Origin: Petropleomorpha daqingensis
GTDB taxonomy: Bacteria > Actinomycetota > Actinomycetes > Mycobacteriales > Geodermatophilaceae
Length of the DNA stretch: 64,000 nucleotides
Assembly (NCBI RefSeq): GCF_013408985.1
Contig: NZ_JACBZT010000001.1
Location: 4,853,197-4,917,196 of the forward strand
Direction of reading: 5' to 3'
Shown here piece after piece: positions 9,415-18,491 of this stretch; the stretch's first letter is position 1; each line of letters begins with the position of its first letter. The translations under genes were made by a program, and so were the position numbers. The notes beneath the pieces are model-generated. The model saw only the letters and a program-made list of their open reading frames with translations, was not told the DNA's origin and did no database searches.

Positions 9415-10916
9415 CGGGTCGCTCCGAGGTCGGTGGCCAGCGCCCGCGCCCCGCGCACGGCGAGGGCGACGCTGGTGAGGGTCGGGTTGCACGAGTTCGC
9501 GGTGGGGATCAGGCCGTTGCCCGCGAGGACGAGGCCGGGCACGCCCCAGACCCGCGAGTCGGCGTCGCAGACGCTCGTGCCGTCGTCGGCGGGCCCCATC
9601 CGGAACGTGCCCATGAAGTGCAGAGAGGTGCCCGGGGGCATCACCCGGGGCTGGTCCTCGACGAACTGACCCAGCACGCCGGCGGCCCGGGCCTGGAACT
9701 TCTTCGCCGCCTCGATCTCGGCCTCCTCACGCTCGGTGAGGTCGTAGGCGATGACCACGCCGGGCAGGCCGTTCTCGTCGGGGGTGCCCTCGTCGAACGT
9801 CACCCGGTCCTCCGGCCGCGGGAACTTGCGCACCCCGTAGCCGACCATCGCGTAGCCGGCCGGGTTGTCCCGGTACGGGCTGCCCTCGGGCAGCGGCACC
9901 GGGCAGACCGGGGAGTACATCAGCTGCGCGTGGAAGGGGTGCCCCTCGCCGAACGCGATCGACACCACACCGCGGATCGGGTCGGTCTGCAGCCGGCTGT
10001 CGCGGTCCGGCGGCGGCAGCACGCCCTCGCGGACGGCGACGATGCCGAACACCAGCGGGTGCTCGGTCAGGTACCGGCCGAGCGCCTCCGGGCGGATGCC
10101 GGAGTTCCAGAGCAGCTGCGGGGTGCCGAAGGCGTTGGCGGCGACGACGACCGCGTCGGCGCGCACCTCCTCCTCGGCCCCGGTCCGCTGGTCCCGGAGC
10201 ACCGCGCCGACGACCCGGTCGTCCTCGCGGAGCAGCCGGACGGCGAGCGTCTCGGGGCGCAGCTCGAAGCGGTCGGCGTGCGCGCCCTCGGCCAGCGGGC
10301 CGAGGACGACGTCGGTGCCGCTCCACCGCAGCGTGCCGTCGGCGCGCGGGTCGGCCGCCACCGGCAGCGGACGCACGGTGACCCCGTCGCCGGCGAACTC
10401 CGCACCGACCCGCTCGAGGATCGCGCCGGCCTGCGGCGAGTCGCCGAACGCGCTGCCGGTGACGTGCAGCAGCCGCGAGGCCTCGTCGAGCAGCTCGTCG
10501 AGGTCGTCGAGGAAGTCGATCCGCTCGCTGGCGACCGGCCGCGGCGTCGCGCAGGTCCAGTGCACCCCCTGGCCACCGACGTTGGCGGAGACCGCGGCGG
10601 CGGGGAGACCGGTCGAGCCTTCTGCCGGCCGGCCGATCAGGTAGGTGCCGAACCGGGCGGTGATCGTGCCCTCGGCGGCGGTACCGCCGGGCAGCGCCGC
10701 GGCGCCCGCGGTGTGCTCGCCCCGGCCCTGCGAGGCCGCTCGGGCGCGGTACTGCTCGGCCGGGTCGGCGATGTTCTTGGCGTTCATCCCGGGCGGGGTG
10801 GAGACGACCGGGCCGGCCTCGACCATGAGCACGTCGACGTCGGAGGTCTGCTCGATCAGCAGCCGGGCGTAGGTGGCGCCCGTGGGCCCGCTGCCGATGA
10901 TCAGGACGCGGCTCAT
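9411..10916 (-). CDS. GMC-type FAD-dependent oxidoreductase (C-glycoside 3-oxidase candidate), copy 2
   Basis: A 501-residue paralogue of the next gene, sharing the FAD motif GSGPTG near the N-terminus, the segment GMNAKNIADPAEQ, a quinone/flavin-side motif NVGGQGVHWTC, and the C-terminal GTSLHFMGTFRMG (His433) and AGNGLIPTANSCNPTLTS (Asn477). The middle of the substrate domain diverges much more than the FAD domain, which fits different substrate specificity. It is directly coupled (ATGA) to the alpha-subunit gene upstream and to its paralogue downstream. Oxidation of the glycosidic sugar at C3 is inferred from relatives of the CarA group. If it is an oxidase it will release hydrogen peroxide, which may explain the redoxin gene earlier in the operon. 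Confidence 0.87.
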   Translation of the reverse strand: MSRVLIIGSGPTGATYARLLIEQTSDVDVLMVEAGPVVSTPPGMNAKNIADPAEQYRARAASQGRGEHTAGAAALPGGTAAEGTITARFGTYLIGRPAEGSTGLPAAAVSANVGGQGVHWTCATPRPVASERIDFLDDLDELLDEASRLLHVTGSAFGDSPQAGAILERVGAEFAGDGVTVRPLPVAADPRADGTLRWSGTDVVLGPLAEGAHADRFELRPETLAVRLLREDDRVVGAVLRDQRTGAEEEVRADAVVVAANAFGTPQLLWNSGIRPEALGRYLTEHPLVFGIVAVREGVLPPPDRDSRLQTDPIRGVVSIAFGEGHPFHAQLMYSPVCPVPLPEGSPYRDNPAGYAMVGYGVRKFPRPEDRVTFDEGTPDENGLPGVVIAYDLTEREEAEIEAAKKFQARAAGVLGQFVEDQPRVMPPGTSLHFMGTFRMGPADDGTSVCDADSRVWGVPGLVLAGNGLIPTANSCNPTLTSVALAVRGARALATDLGATR

Positions 10917-11929
10917 CGCACGACCGCGGGCTGGGACTCGAGCAGCCGCTTGAGCATGTCGTGCTGCGCCCGGATCTGGTCGAAGACGTTCCAGCGGTCG
11001 CTGTAGGCGTGCGCCTCGTACTCGCTGGAGATGAACCCCTCGTAGCGCTGCTCGACCAGGACGCGGGCGACCGCGGGCCAGTCGATGGAGGGATCCTCCC
11101 CGTCGACGATGCCGTAGAACTTGCCGTGCACGTGCACCACGTGCGGGAAGAACTCGGCCCAGCGCTCCGGATCCATCCGGCCGTGCATCGTGAACAGCAT
11201 CTTGAGGTTGCCGATCTGCGGCGGCGTCGCGCCGGCCTCGGCGGCCCGGGCCTCCAGCTCGGGGAACTTCTCCGCGGTCAGGCCGGGCGAGGCCCACAGC
11301 TCCTCGGTCAGCGCGGTGAGCTCGGGAGCGATGCCGGCGGCGCGGTGCGCGTCGTGCACCGCCTCCGGTACGGCCCGCATGCTCGCGCTCATGTCCGGGA
11401 TGAAGCCCAGCCACGGGGTGTCCAGCCGGGTGAAGGTCTCCTTGAGCGCGGCGACCGGCGGGGCGTCGATGGTCAGCGGGGCGTGGATCTCCACCCCGAT
11501 CTTGACGCCGAGCTCCTCGGCCAGCGGCAGCAGCCGTTCCAGGGTGCCTGGGGAGGTCTCCACGCCGACGCGGGTGACCGGGAAGCCGAGCGCCGCGGCG
11601 CCGCGGACCTGGACGGCGACGTACTCGTAGGACTCGTCGTCGGTCAGCAGCCGGCCCGGGTACAGGCCGAGGTCGTTGTTGATCGCCAGGCAGGACGGCG
11701 TCAGCCCGGAGGACTCGATCACCTCGCGGACCTCGCGGACCTGCTCGGCGGTGGGCCGGGGCCAGCCGCGCAGGCTCTGGAACGCAACCATCTCCAGGCC
11801 GGGGCCGAGGTCGCGGGCGGCGACCTCCTTCACCAGGTAGGCGAGGTCGCGGCCGGGCTTGCGCTGCTCGAGGGTGAGGCTGAACAGGGTGGTGCCCAGG
11901 CGCGGCAGGCCGGGTGCGGTGTCGGTCAT
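10913..11929 (-). CDS. C-glycoside deglycosidase alpha subunit (TIM barrel), divergent copy
   Basis: A 338-residue TIM barrel related to but clearly diverged from the 4542 and 12731 copies. Candidate metal ligands are in GVEIHAPL (Glu), LGFIPDMSA (Asp), HVHGKFYG (His) and ISSEYEAH (Glu). The N-terminus RLGTTLFSLTLEQ and the insertion around ARAAEAGATPPQIG resemble the protein at 17455 more than the others, and both sit next to the same beta sub-type. ATG at 11929; the partner beta gene ends two bases upstream. Predicted role: cleavage of a 3-oxo-C-glycoside, with a substrate different from that of the other pairs. Confidence 0.8.
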   Translation of the reverse strand: MTDTAPGLPRLGTTLFSLTLEQRKPGRDLAYLVKEVAARDLGPGLEMVAFQSLRGWPRPTAEQVREVREVIESSGLTPSCLAINNDLGLYPGRLLTDDESYEYVAVQVRGAAALGFPVTRVGVETSPGTLERLLPLAEELGVKIGVEIHAPLTIDAPPVAALKETFTRLDTPWLGFIPDMSASMRAVPEAVHDAHRAAGIAPELTALTEELWASPGLTAEKFPELEARAAEAGATPPQIGNLKMLFTMHGRMDPERWAEFFPHVVHVHGKFYGIVDGEDPSIDWPAVARVLVEQRYEGFISSEYEAHAYSDRWNVFDQIRAQHDMLKRLLESQPAVVR

Positions 11930-11931
11930 GG

Positions 11932-12336
11932 TCAGGCTCCCGCGGCGGTGAGGGTCTTGTCGGTCCAGGACGGCGCCACGAGCGGGACCCGGTCCGGGCC
12001 GGTGAGGATGTAGGGGATCGACAAGCCCAGCAGCAGCTGCACCCGGTGGGTGCGGCCCGGCGCGGTCTCGACCGGGACGTGCAGGACGGCGGGGTCGGTG
12101 GTGAACCAGTACTCCTCGCCCCGCACGGCCAGTTCGGCGAAGCAGAAGCGCCGGCCGTTCACCGTCACGGCCAGCGAGGCGGGGTCGATCCGCTCGCCGT
12201 CCACGGTCAGGTCGACCTTGGCCAACGAGGGCAGCGGCAGCGCCCGGTACCAGTGCGTGTAGATCGCCACATCCAGGCCATCGGGGGTGGCGGTGAGCGA
12301 GTCCTCGCGCACCACCTGGTCGTCGAGGGGACCCAC
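11932..12336 (-). CDS. C-glycoside deglycosidase beta subunit (DUF6379 family), type B
   Basis: A 134-residue all-beta protein with the signature YTHWYRALPLPSLAKVDLTVDGE, a later FCFAELAVRGEEYWF and the hydrophobic end LGLSIPYIL. It shares the WYR(A/S)LPL block and the IPY(I/L) ending with the 17081 protein, whereas the 4142 and 12339 copies carry PYYRGL and YMPVPGGGR. The window therefore holds at least two beta sub-types. It precedes its alpha partner (10913-11929) by two bases and starts at GTG 12336, two bases after another beta gene; two different beta genes in tandem are unusual. Structural role inferred from DgpC/CarC. Confidence 0.8.
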   Translation of the reverse strand: MGPLDDQVVREDSLTATPDGLDVAIYTHWYRALPLPSLAKVDLTVDGERIDPASLAVTVNGRRFCFAELAVRGEEYWFTTDPAVLHVPVETAPGRTHRVQLLLGLSIPYILTGPDRVPLVAPSWTDKTLTAAGA

Positions 12337-12338
12337 GG

Positions 12339-12731
12339 TCAGTTCCTCCCTGCGAGGATGAGCAGTTTGCGATCACGGCCGCCGCCGGGCACCGGCATGT
12401 AGGAGATGCGCAGCCGCACCGAGACGGCGACGTCGTGCTCGCCCGGGGCGAGCGGCTCGTCGGTCTCGAAGGCGAGCTCGGCACGCTCCCCCATCTCCCA
12501 GCGGTCGTCGAAGACCTCCGGGAGCCGGTCGAAGGGATAGGTGTTGCCGTGCACGGTGAACGTGGTGCGCGACGATGGGACGGGGACCCCGTCGAGGGTG
12601 AGGTCGACGGCCTCGACCATCGACAGGCCCAGGCCGCGGTAGTACGGCATCCGGACCTCGACCACGCCGCCGGGGCGGCCGTCGTCCCTGGCCCGGAAGC
12701 CCTCCTCGCAGACGATGTACTTGTCGAACAT
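12339..12731 (-). CDS. C-glycoside deglycosidase beta subunit (DUF6379 family), copy 2 of type A
   Basis: A 130-residue protein nearly the same as the 4142 copy over its whole length: [41 protein letters not shown] and [16 protein letters not shown] at 12731 shares its A with the stop of the alpha gene (TGATG), so alpha and beta should be made in equal amounts. With its alpha gene it forms a 1.4 kb module that is a duplicate of 4142-5570. The few differences cluster in loops and the extreme C-terminus (ILAGRN against LTLAAV). Confidence 0.84.
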   Translation of the reverse strand: MFDKYIVCEEGFRARDDGRPGGVVEVRMPYYRGLGLSMVEAVDLTLDGVPVPSSRTTFTVHGNTYPFDRLPEVFDDRWEMGERAELAFETDEPLAPGEHDVAVSVRLRISYMPVPGGGRDRKLLILAGRN

Positions 12732-13707
12732 CAGGCGTCCTCCCCCAGGAGCCGGGCGAACAGGGCGTGCTGACGGCGGACCTGCTCGACGCTGTCGACC
12801 GGGAACGCGTCCTGGATGTGCCGGTTGCCCTCGTACTCGCTGGACAGGTAGCCGTCGAAGCCGCCCTCCACGAGCACCGGGACGATCTCGTCGTAGGGGA
12901 TCGAGAACTCGGTGCCGTCGTCGGTCATCTCGTAGAACTTCGCCTGGATGTGCCCGATCAGCGGCATGTGCGGGAGCATCGTCCGCGGGTCGGACCAGAT
13001 GTAGTGGGTGGCCTGGCGGGCGAGACCGAACTCCACCGGGCCGCCGTGCCGGTAGTTCACGATGTCGGCCAGCGCGTGGGTGTCGCCGTGGTCGTCGTAG
13101 GTCTTGACGATGTAGTCCACCAGCGTCGGGTCCGCGCCCTCGCGCAGGGCCCGCTCGCTGACCACCCGCGGGAAGCGCTTCACGAACGTGCCCATGTCGG
13201 GCATCAGGCCCAGGGCCGGCGAACCGGTCCGGTGCATGACCTCGAGGTGCTCGAGGATCCACGGGTGCTCGTAGTGGAAGGGCGCGTGCACCTCCAGCAG
13301 AAGCCGGACGCCCTTCTCCTCGGCGTAGGGCGCCGCGCCCTCCATGACCTCGGGCGGGGTGTTGATGATCGCCCGGATGATGCGGGCGCCCAGCCGCACA
13401 GCGATGTCGATGTCGCGGTGCACCGAGGCGACCTGCTCCTCGAGGGTCAGCCAGCGGCCGGGGTGGCGCTTGGTGTCGAGGAACAGGTCGGTGGCGACCG
13501 GCGTCGTCCCGTACTGCTCCATCCACGAGAACCAGTCGTCGACGAAGGCGTCGGACAGGTGCGGGAAGCCGGGGATCATCTGCTCGGGGATCAGTTCGAT
13601 GCCGTTGGCACCGAACTTCGCCGAGGCGGCGATGCAGTCCTCGAGCGACATCTGCCGGAGGAAGTACTCCTCCTGGTACGAGTAGAGGCTGACGCCCCGC
13701 TCGATGG

Positions 13708-13711
<4 letters not shown>
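12731..13711 (-). CDS. C-glycoside deglycosidase alpha subunit (TIM barrel), copy 2
   Basis: A 326-residue paralogue of the 4542 protein with the same blocks: ERGVSLYSYQEEYFLR, GIELIPEQMIPGF, LLEVHAPFHYEHPW (Glu ligand), LGLMPDMGTF (Asp), LIGHIQAKFYE (His) and YLSSEYEGNRHIQDA (Glu). Both copies keep the whole putative metal site, so neither looks degenerate. ATG at 13711 overlaps the stop of the ABC ATPase gene. Differences from copy 1 concentrate in the region after AVRLG (ARIIRAIINTPPEV against FPIVKATVNTSPAV), possibly affecting substrate choice. Function by family and pairing with a DUF6379 protein; substrate unknown. Confidence 0.83.
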
Positions 13712-14895
<1,184 letters not shown>

Positions 14896-14910
14896 GGATC
14901 TCGAGAGCTC

Positions 14911-15792
14911 CTACTTGTCGGACGGCTTGCGGAAGTCGACCCAGCCGGGCAGCTCCCAGGGGCGGGCGAGCGCCTCGCGGAGGCGCTCGGAGAGGTCGGC
15001 CGCGGACGGCAGCGGCGAGGTGCGCCCGTCGCGCTCGTAGAGCCGGCAGGTCAGGCCGGTCGGCGCCTCGCTCGGGAACAGGTCCTGGCGGCCGACGGAG
15101 AAGGTCGGCGAACCGGGGAAGCCGAGCCGCTGCGCGTCGTCGCGGGTGCGCACCTCGCGCAGGACGACGTGGACGTCCTCCCGGCCGAGCTCGGCGAGGG
15201 TCTCCCGGAGCAGGTCGGCGGCCTGGCCGTGGGACGGGCAACCCTGCCACCACAGCAGCTCGACCCGCCACTTGATCGAGCAGCCGGCGGCCGGCGTCGT
15301 CGGCCGGCGGACCTCGCTGCCGGCCAGCACGTCGTCGAGGGCCTCGCGCACCCAGACGGCGTCCAGGCCCGGGTCGTCGTAGTCGGCGTCGGGGGCGCCG
15401 TGGTAGCGCACGACACCGTCGCGGTCGATCACGAACACCTCGGGGGTCGCGGTCGCACCGTAGGCGCGGACCACGTCCTGGTCGGCGTCGCGCAGGAACG
15501 GCCCGGCCAGCTCGCCGGCGTCGACCCGGGCGCGCATCCCGTCGACGGAGTCCTCGGGGTGTTCGGCGTCGTCGTTGCTCACCACCTGCAGGACGACGAC
15601 GTCGCGCTCGGCGAGGTCGCGGGCGACCTGCTGGACGCGGTCGTGCCAGGCGCGGGCGTAGGGACACCCGTTCGAGGTGAAGACGACGACGCTCGCCGCG
15701 TGCTCGTCCGGCCGCAGCGCGACGGGGACCCCGTGCGCGTCGGGCAGCTCGAACAGCGGGGCGCGATCCCCCACCGCCAGACGTCCGGTCAT
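14911..15792 (-). CDS. Two-domain redoxin: AhpC/TSA-like domain fused to a thioredoxin-like domain
   Basis: A 293-residue protein. Residues 1-175 form a complete redoxin (RAPLFELPDAHG, then Cys43 in NGCPYARAW and the typical end GCSIKW with Cys171). Residues 176-293 add a second thioredoxin-like domain with ELLWWQGCPSHGQA (Cys185) and FPGSPTFSVGRQDLF, a motif set seen in small MerB-associated or uncharacterised thiol proteins. No signal peptide. Its role in the operon may be removal of peroxide made by the flavoprotein oxidases, or repair of oxidised thiols; this is inference. ATG at 15792 comes one base after the Gfo/Idh stop. The order of domains is unusual for stand-alone peroxiredoxins. 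Confidence 0.75.
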   Translation of the reverse strand: MTGRLAVGDRAPLFELPDAHGVPVALRPDEHAASVVVFTSNGCPYARAWHDRVQQVARDLAERDVVVLQVVSNDDAEHPEDSVDGMRARVDAGELAGPFLRDADQDVVRAYGATATPEVFVIDRDGVVRYHGAPDADYDDPGLDAVWVREALDDVLAGSEVRRPTTPAAGCSIKWRVELLWWQGCPSHGQAADLLRETLAELGREDVHVVLREVRTRDDAQRLGFPGSPTFSVGRQDLFPSEAPTGLTCRLYERDGRTSPLPSAADLSERLREALARPWELPGWVDFRKPSDK

Positions 15793-15793
15793 G

Positions 15794-16870
15794 TCAGCCC
15801 ACCTCCACCCATGCCTGCTTCGCCGCGGACTCCAGGACCGCGTCGGTGATCCGTGCCGCCCGCAGCCCGTCGGCGAACGTCGGCAGCCCGTCCGGGGCCT
15901 CCCCGGTGAGGGCGGCGTAGGTGTCGGCGACGAACGCGTCGAAGCAGTCCTGGTAGCCCTGCGGGTGCCCGGCCGGGAGCACGGTGTAGCGGGCGGCGGC
16001 CGGCCCCTCGCTCGTGCCGCGCAGCAGCTGCCGGTTGACCTCGCGACCGCCGATCCAGAGCGAGTCGGGGTTCTCCTGGTCGAAGGTCAGGCTCTCCTCG
16101 GCGCCGTCGACGGAGAACCAGAGCCGGTTCTTGCGGCCGGGCGTGATCTGGCTGACCGTCACGTTGCCGAAGGCGCCCCGATCGGTCTCGAACAGCACGA
16201 CGGCGGCGTCCTCGGTCTCCACCCGGCGGCCGCCCCGGGACGGGACGGCGATGACCGTCTGCGCGGCCAGCCGCACGATGCGGTGGCCGGAGACGAACTC
16301 GACCAGGTCGCACCAGTGCACGCCGATGTCGGCGAACGCGCGAGAGGGACCTCCGGCCGCGGCGTCGACCCGCCAGTTGTCGTCGTCGGCGCCGGCGAGC
16401 CAGTCCTGCAGGTAGCTGCCGTGCAGCAGCCGCAGCGGACCGGTCGTGCCGTCGGCGACGCGGGCGCGGGCCTCGCGGACCGTCGGGTAGAAGCGGTAGA
16501 CGAACGGCACGGTGGCGGTGACGCCGGCGTCCTCGGCCAGCCGCAGCAGCTCCGCGGCCTCGCCCGCGTCGACGGCCAGCGGTTTCTCGCAGACGACGTG
16601 CTTGCCGGCGGCGATCGCGGCCCGCACGAGCGGGGCGTGGGTGGCGTTGGGGGTGCAGATGTGCACGACGTCGACGTCGTCGGCGGCGAGCAGGTCCTCG
16701 ACCGACTCCGCGATCCGCTCGGCGCCGAGCGTCTCGGCCGCGGCGCGGGAGGACTCCGGCGTCGAGCCCACGGCGGCGACCACCGTGCCGCCGGCCCGCC
16801 GGATGGCCCGGGAGTGGACCTCGCCCATGAACCGCACTCCGACCACGCCGGCACGGACGCGAGGGGACAC
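15794..16870 (-). CDS. Gfo/Idh/MocA-family oxidoreductase, first gene of the C-glycoside operon
   Basis: A 358-residue protein with the Gfo/Idh plan: N-terminal Rossmann domain, CEKPLAVD signature, FADIGVHWCDLVEF active-site segment and C-terminal sheet domain. The dinucleotide motif reads GVRFMG, with Arg where GxGxxG has its second Gly, so cofactor binding may be altered. GTG 16870 is chosen because GGAGG stands four to five bases upstream and the Rossmann fold starts at once. It leads the long minus-strand operon, next to the divergent fifth CGD pair. DgpA of gut C-glycoside degraders belongs to this superfamily and oxidises C3; that role, or reduction of the released keto-sugar, is plausible. 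Confidence 0.85.
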   Translation of the reverse strand: MSPRVRAGVVGVRFMGEVHSRAIRRAGGTVVAAVGSTPESSRAAAETLGAERIAESVEDLLAADDVDVVHICTPNATHAPLVRAAIAAGKHVVCEKPLAVDAGEAAELLRLAEDAGVTATVPFVYRFYPTVREARARVADGTTGPLRLLHGSYLQDWLAGADDDNWRVDAAAGGPSRAFADIGVHWCDLVEFVSGHRIVRLAAQTVIAVPSRGGRRVETEDAAVVLFETDRGAFGNVTVSQITPGRKNRLWFSVDGAEESLTFDQENPDSLWIGGREVNRQLLRGTSEGPAAARYTVLPAGHPQGYQDCFDAFVADTYAALTGEAPDGLPTFADGLRAARITDAVLESAAKQAWVEVG

Positions 16871-16930
16871 CGGACCTCCAGCGGGGATGGATGGTCGGCC
16901 TCGACGGCACGACCACGTGAGCGCAACCAC

Positions 16931-16960
16931 ATACTTCTGCTCGCGAACGGAGGAAGTCAA
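16931..16960 (-). promoter_or_regulatory. Candidate promoter of the 17-gene C-glycoside operon
   Basis: On the minus strand TTGACT (16960-16955) stands 18 bases before AAGTAT (16936-16931), about 60 bases upstream of the first start. The 16,871-17,080 intergenic region is visibly less GC-rich than its neighbours and is the only sizeable non-coding stretch upstream of the operon. The -10 is a poor match, so the call is tentative. Confidence 0.35.
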
Positions 16961-17068
16961 CGCACGGGAAGAACAAGAATCCTGATGCCGGTCATCGGTC
17001 CGGCTGATGCCGCTGGACTCTGCCGCTGAGCCCCCCATCTTTTGCTGGTGATCGGAAGAAGTGTGGTG

Positions 17069-17074
17069 TAGAAC
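17069..17074 (+). promoter_or_regulatory. Candidate -10 element of a leaderless transcript (CGD pair 5)
   Basis: TAGAAC ends exactly six bases before the GTG at 17081, and no SD sequence lies between. This geometry matches transcription starting at the start codon, common in actinomycetes, and is repeated at other genes of the window. No convincing -35 is seen. Confidence 0.35.
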
Positions 17075-17080
17075 GACCGG

Positions 17081-17458
17081 GTGTTCGCCCGCCACCTCGT
17101 CGAGTCGGCCACCCTGACCGACGACGCGCTCGAGCTGTCCGTCCGGCTGAACTGGTACCGCAGCCTGCCGCTGTCCTGCGTCGAGCAGCTCGGGGTGCGG
17201 CTGGACGGCGAGGCCCTCGCCCCGGCCACGCTGGAGGTCGACGGCGTCCGCTACGGCGTCGCAGACCTGGCGGCCGCCGACGACAGGTGGTGGCACGTCC
17301 TCGACTCCGCCCTGGTCCGGGTGCCGCTGGAGCGGACGCCGGGGGCGGGCCGGCACGAGGTCGAGTTCGTCCTCGGCAGCCGGATCCCGTACCTGGTGGC
17401 CCCGGACGGCTCCGCCGCGGTCATCGCCGACAGCGCCCGTGCCGAGGTGGCCCGATGA
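17081..17458 (+). CDS. C-glycoside deglycosidase beta subunit (DUF6379 family), type B, divergent pair
   Basis: A 125-residue all-beta protein. It shares LNWYRSLPLSCVEQLGVRLDGE and VLGSRIPYLVAP with the 11932 protein, placing both in the same beta sub-type. GTG at 17081 is the start; there is no SD, but a -10-like TAGAAC six bases upstream suggests a leaderless message. It overlaps the next gene by four bases (ATGA), so beta and alpha are co-translated, here with beta first. It is transcribed away from the main operon from a shared 210-base control region, so both units may answer to one regulator. No such regulator gene is adjacent. Confidence 0.8.
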   Translation: MFARHLVESATLTDDALELSVRLNWYRSLPLSCVEQLGVRLDGEALAPATLEVDGVRYGVADLAAADDRWWHVLDSALVRVPLERTPGAGRHEVEFVLGSRIPYLVAPDGSAAVIADSARAEVAR

Positions 17459-18435
17459 GCGCGCCCGGCCTCGGCGTGATGCTGTTCAGCCTCGGCGGCG
17501 AGTTCTACCGGCGGCGGATGTCGCTGTCCGGGTGCCTGGAGGCCGTCGCCTCGCTCGGCCCCGACCAGGGCATCGAGCTGATCGGCGCGCAGAGCCTGCG
17601 CTCCTACCCGGACGTCTCCGCCGCCGAGGTGCGGGACTTCCGGGAAGCGGTCGAGCGGACCGGCGTCGTCCCGGTCTCGTACTGCGCCTACCTGGAGCGG
17701 GCGCGCTCCCGGTCCCGCGCGCTGTCGCCGGTGGCGGCGCTCGAGCTGCTCGAGCAGGAGATCGCGACCGCCCGCGCGCTCGGCTTCCCGATGGTGCGGC
17801 TCAACACCGCGACCCCGGAGGTGCTGCGCGCACTCGCCCCGCTCGCCGACCGGACCGGCGTCGAGCTGGTCGTCGAGCTGTCGAAGGAACCGCGCACCGA
17901 CCCCGGGACGGCGGAGCTGCTCGAGGAGCTCGACCGGCTGGCCTGCCCCGCGCTGGGGGTGATCCAGGACTTCAGCGCCTTCGTGCGGCGGGTGCCGCAG
18001 CCGTTCCTCGCCGACGCGGCCGCCGGCGGCGCGCCGGTCGCCGCCCTGGAGGCGGTGACCGGGGCCTGGGCGGCCGGGCAGCCCGTGGACGCCGCGGTGG
18101 ACGCCGTCCTGTCGCTGGACCTCTCCCCCGCCGAACGGGGCCAGGCGGTGCAGGCCGCGCACATCACCTACGCCCTGTTCCCGCGCGGCGAGGCGGCCGG
18201 CCTGGCCGACGTCCTGCCCCACCTGCGGCACGTGCAGGCGAAGTTCTTCGCCCTCGACGGGGCCGGTACCGAGCCCTGCGTGCCCCACGCGGAGCTCATC
18301 GCGATCCTGCGCGACGGCGGCTACGCCGGACGGATCCACAGCGAGTTCGAGGGCTTCCTCTGGGACGACGACCTCGACGCCATGGAGCAGCTGCGCCGCC
18401 ACCAGGCCGACGTCGTGCGCCTCTGGGCGGCCTAG
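17455..18435 (+). CDS. C-glycoside deglycosidase alpha subunit (TIM barrel), divergent pair
   Basis: A 326-residue TIM barrel, the most divergent alpha of the five. Candidate metal ligands: Glu in LVVELSKEP, Asp in LGVIQDFSAF, His in LRHVQAKFFAL and Glu in IHSEFEGFLW. The HVQAKF block matches HIQAKF of the others, and SEFEG replaces SEYEG. The N-terminus LGVMLFSLGGEFYRRRMSL is shared in style with the other copies (SYQEEYFLRQMSL). ATG 17455 overlaps the beta stop. Missing are the long HYEHPWIL loop residues found after the first Glu in copies 4542 and 12731, so the sugar or aglycone pocket must differ. Confidence 0.78.
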   Translation: MSAPGLGVMLFSLGGEFYRRRMSLSGCLEAVASLGPDQGIELIGAQSLRSYPDVSAAEVRDFREAVERTGVVPVSYCAYLERARSRSRALSPVAALELLEQEIATARALGFPMVRLNTATPEVLRALAPLADRTGVELVVELSKEPRTDPGTAELLEELDRLACPALGVIQDFSAFVRRVPQPFLADAAAGGAPVAALEAVTGAWAAGQPVDAAVDAVLSLDLSPAERGQAVQAAHITYALFPRGEAAGLADVLPHLRHVQAKFFALDGAGTEPCVPHAELIAILRDGGYAGRIHSEFEGFLWDDDLDAMEQLRRHQADVVRLWAA

Positions 18436-18443
18436 CCCCGAAT

Positions 18444-18489
18444 GTGGTTTCGCGCGCTTAACCGTGCGCGGTTAAGCGCGCGAAACCAC
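18444..18489. terminator. Bidirectional terminator hairpin, repeated element copy 1
   Basis: Two perfect 20-base arms (18444-18463 and 18470-18489) with a six-base loop lie between convergent genes ending at 18435 and 18492. There is no T-tract. A second copy with a paired C-to-T / G-to-A change in the stem is at 61914-61959. Confidence 0.75.
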
Positions 18490-18491
18490 CC

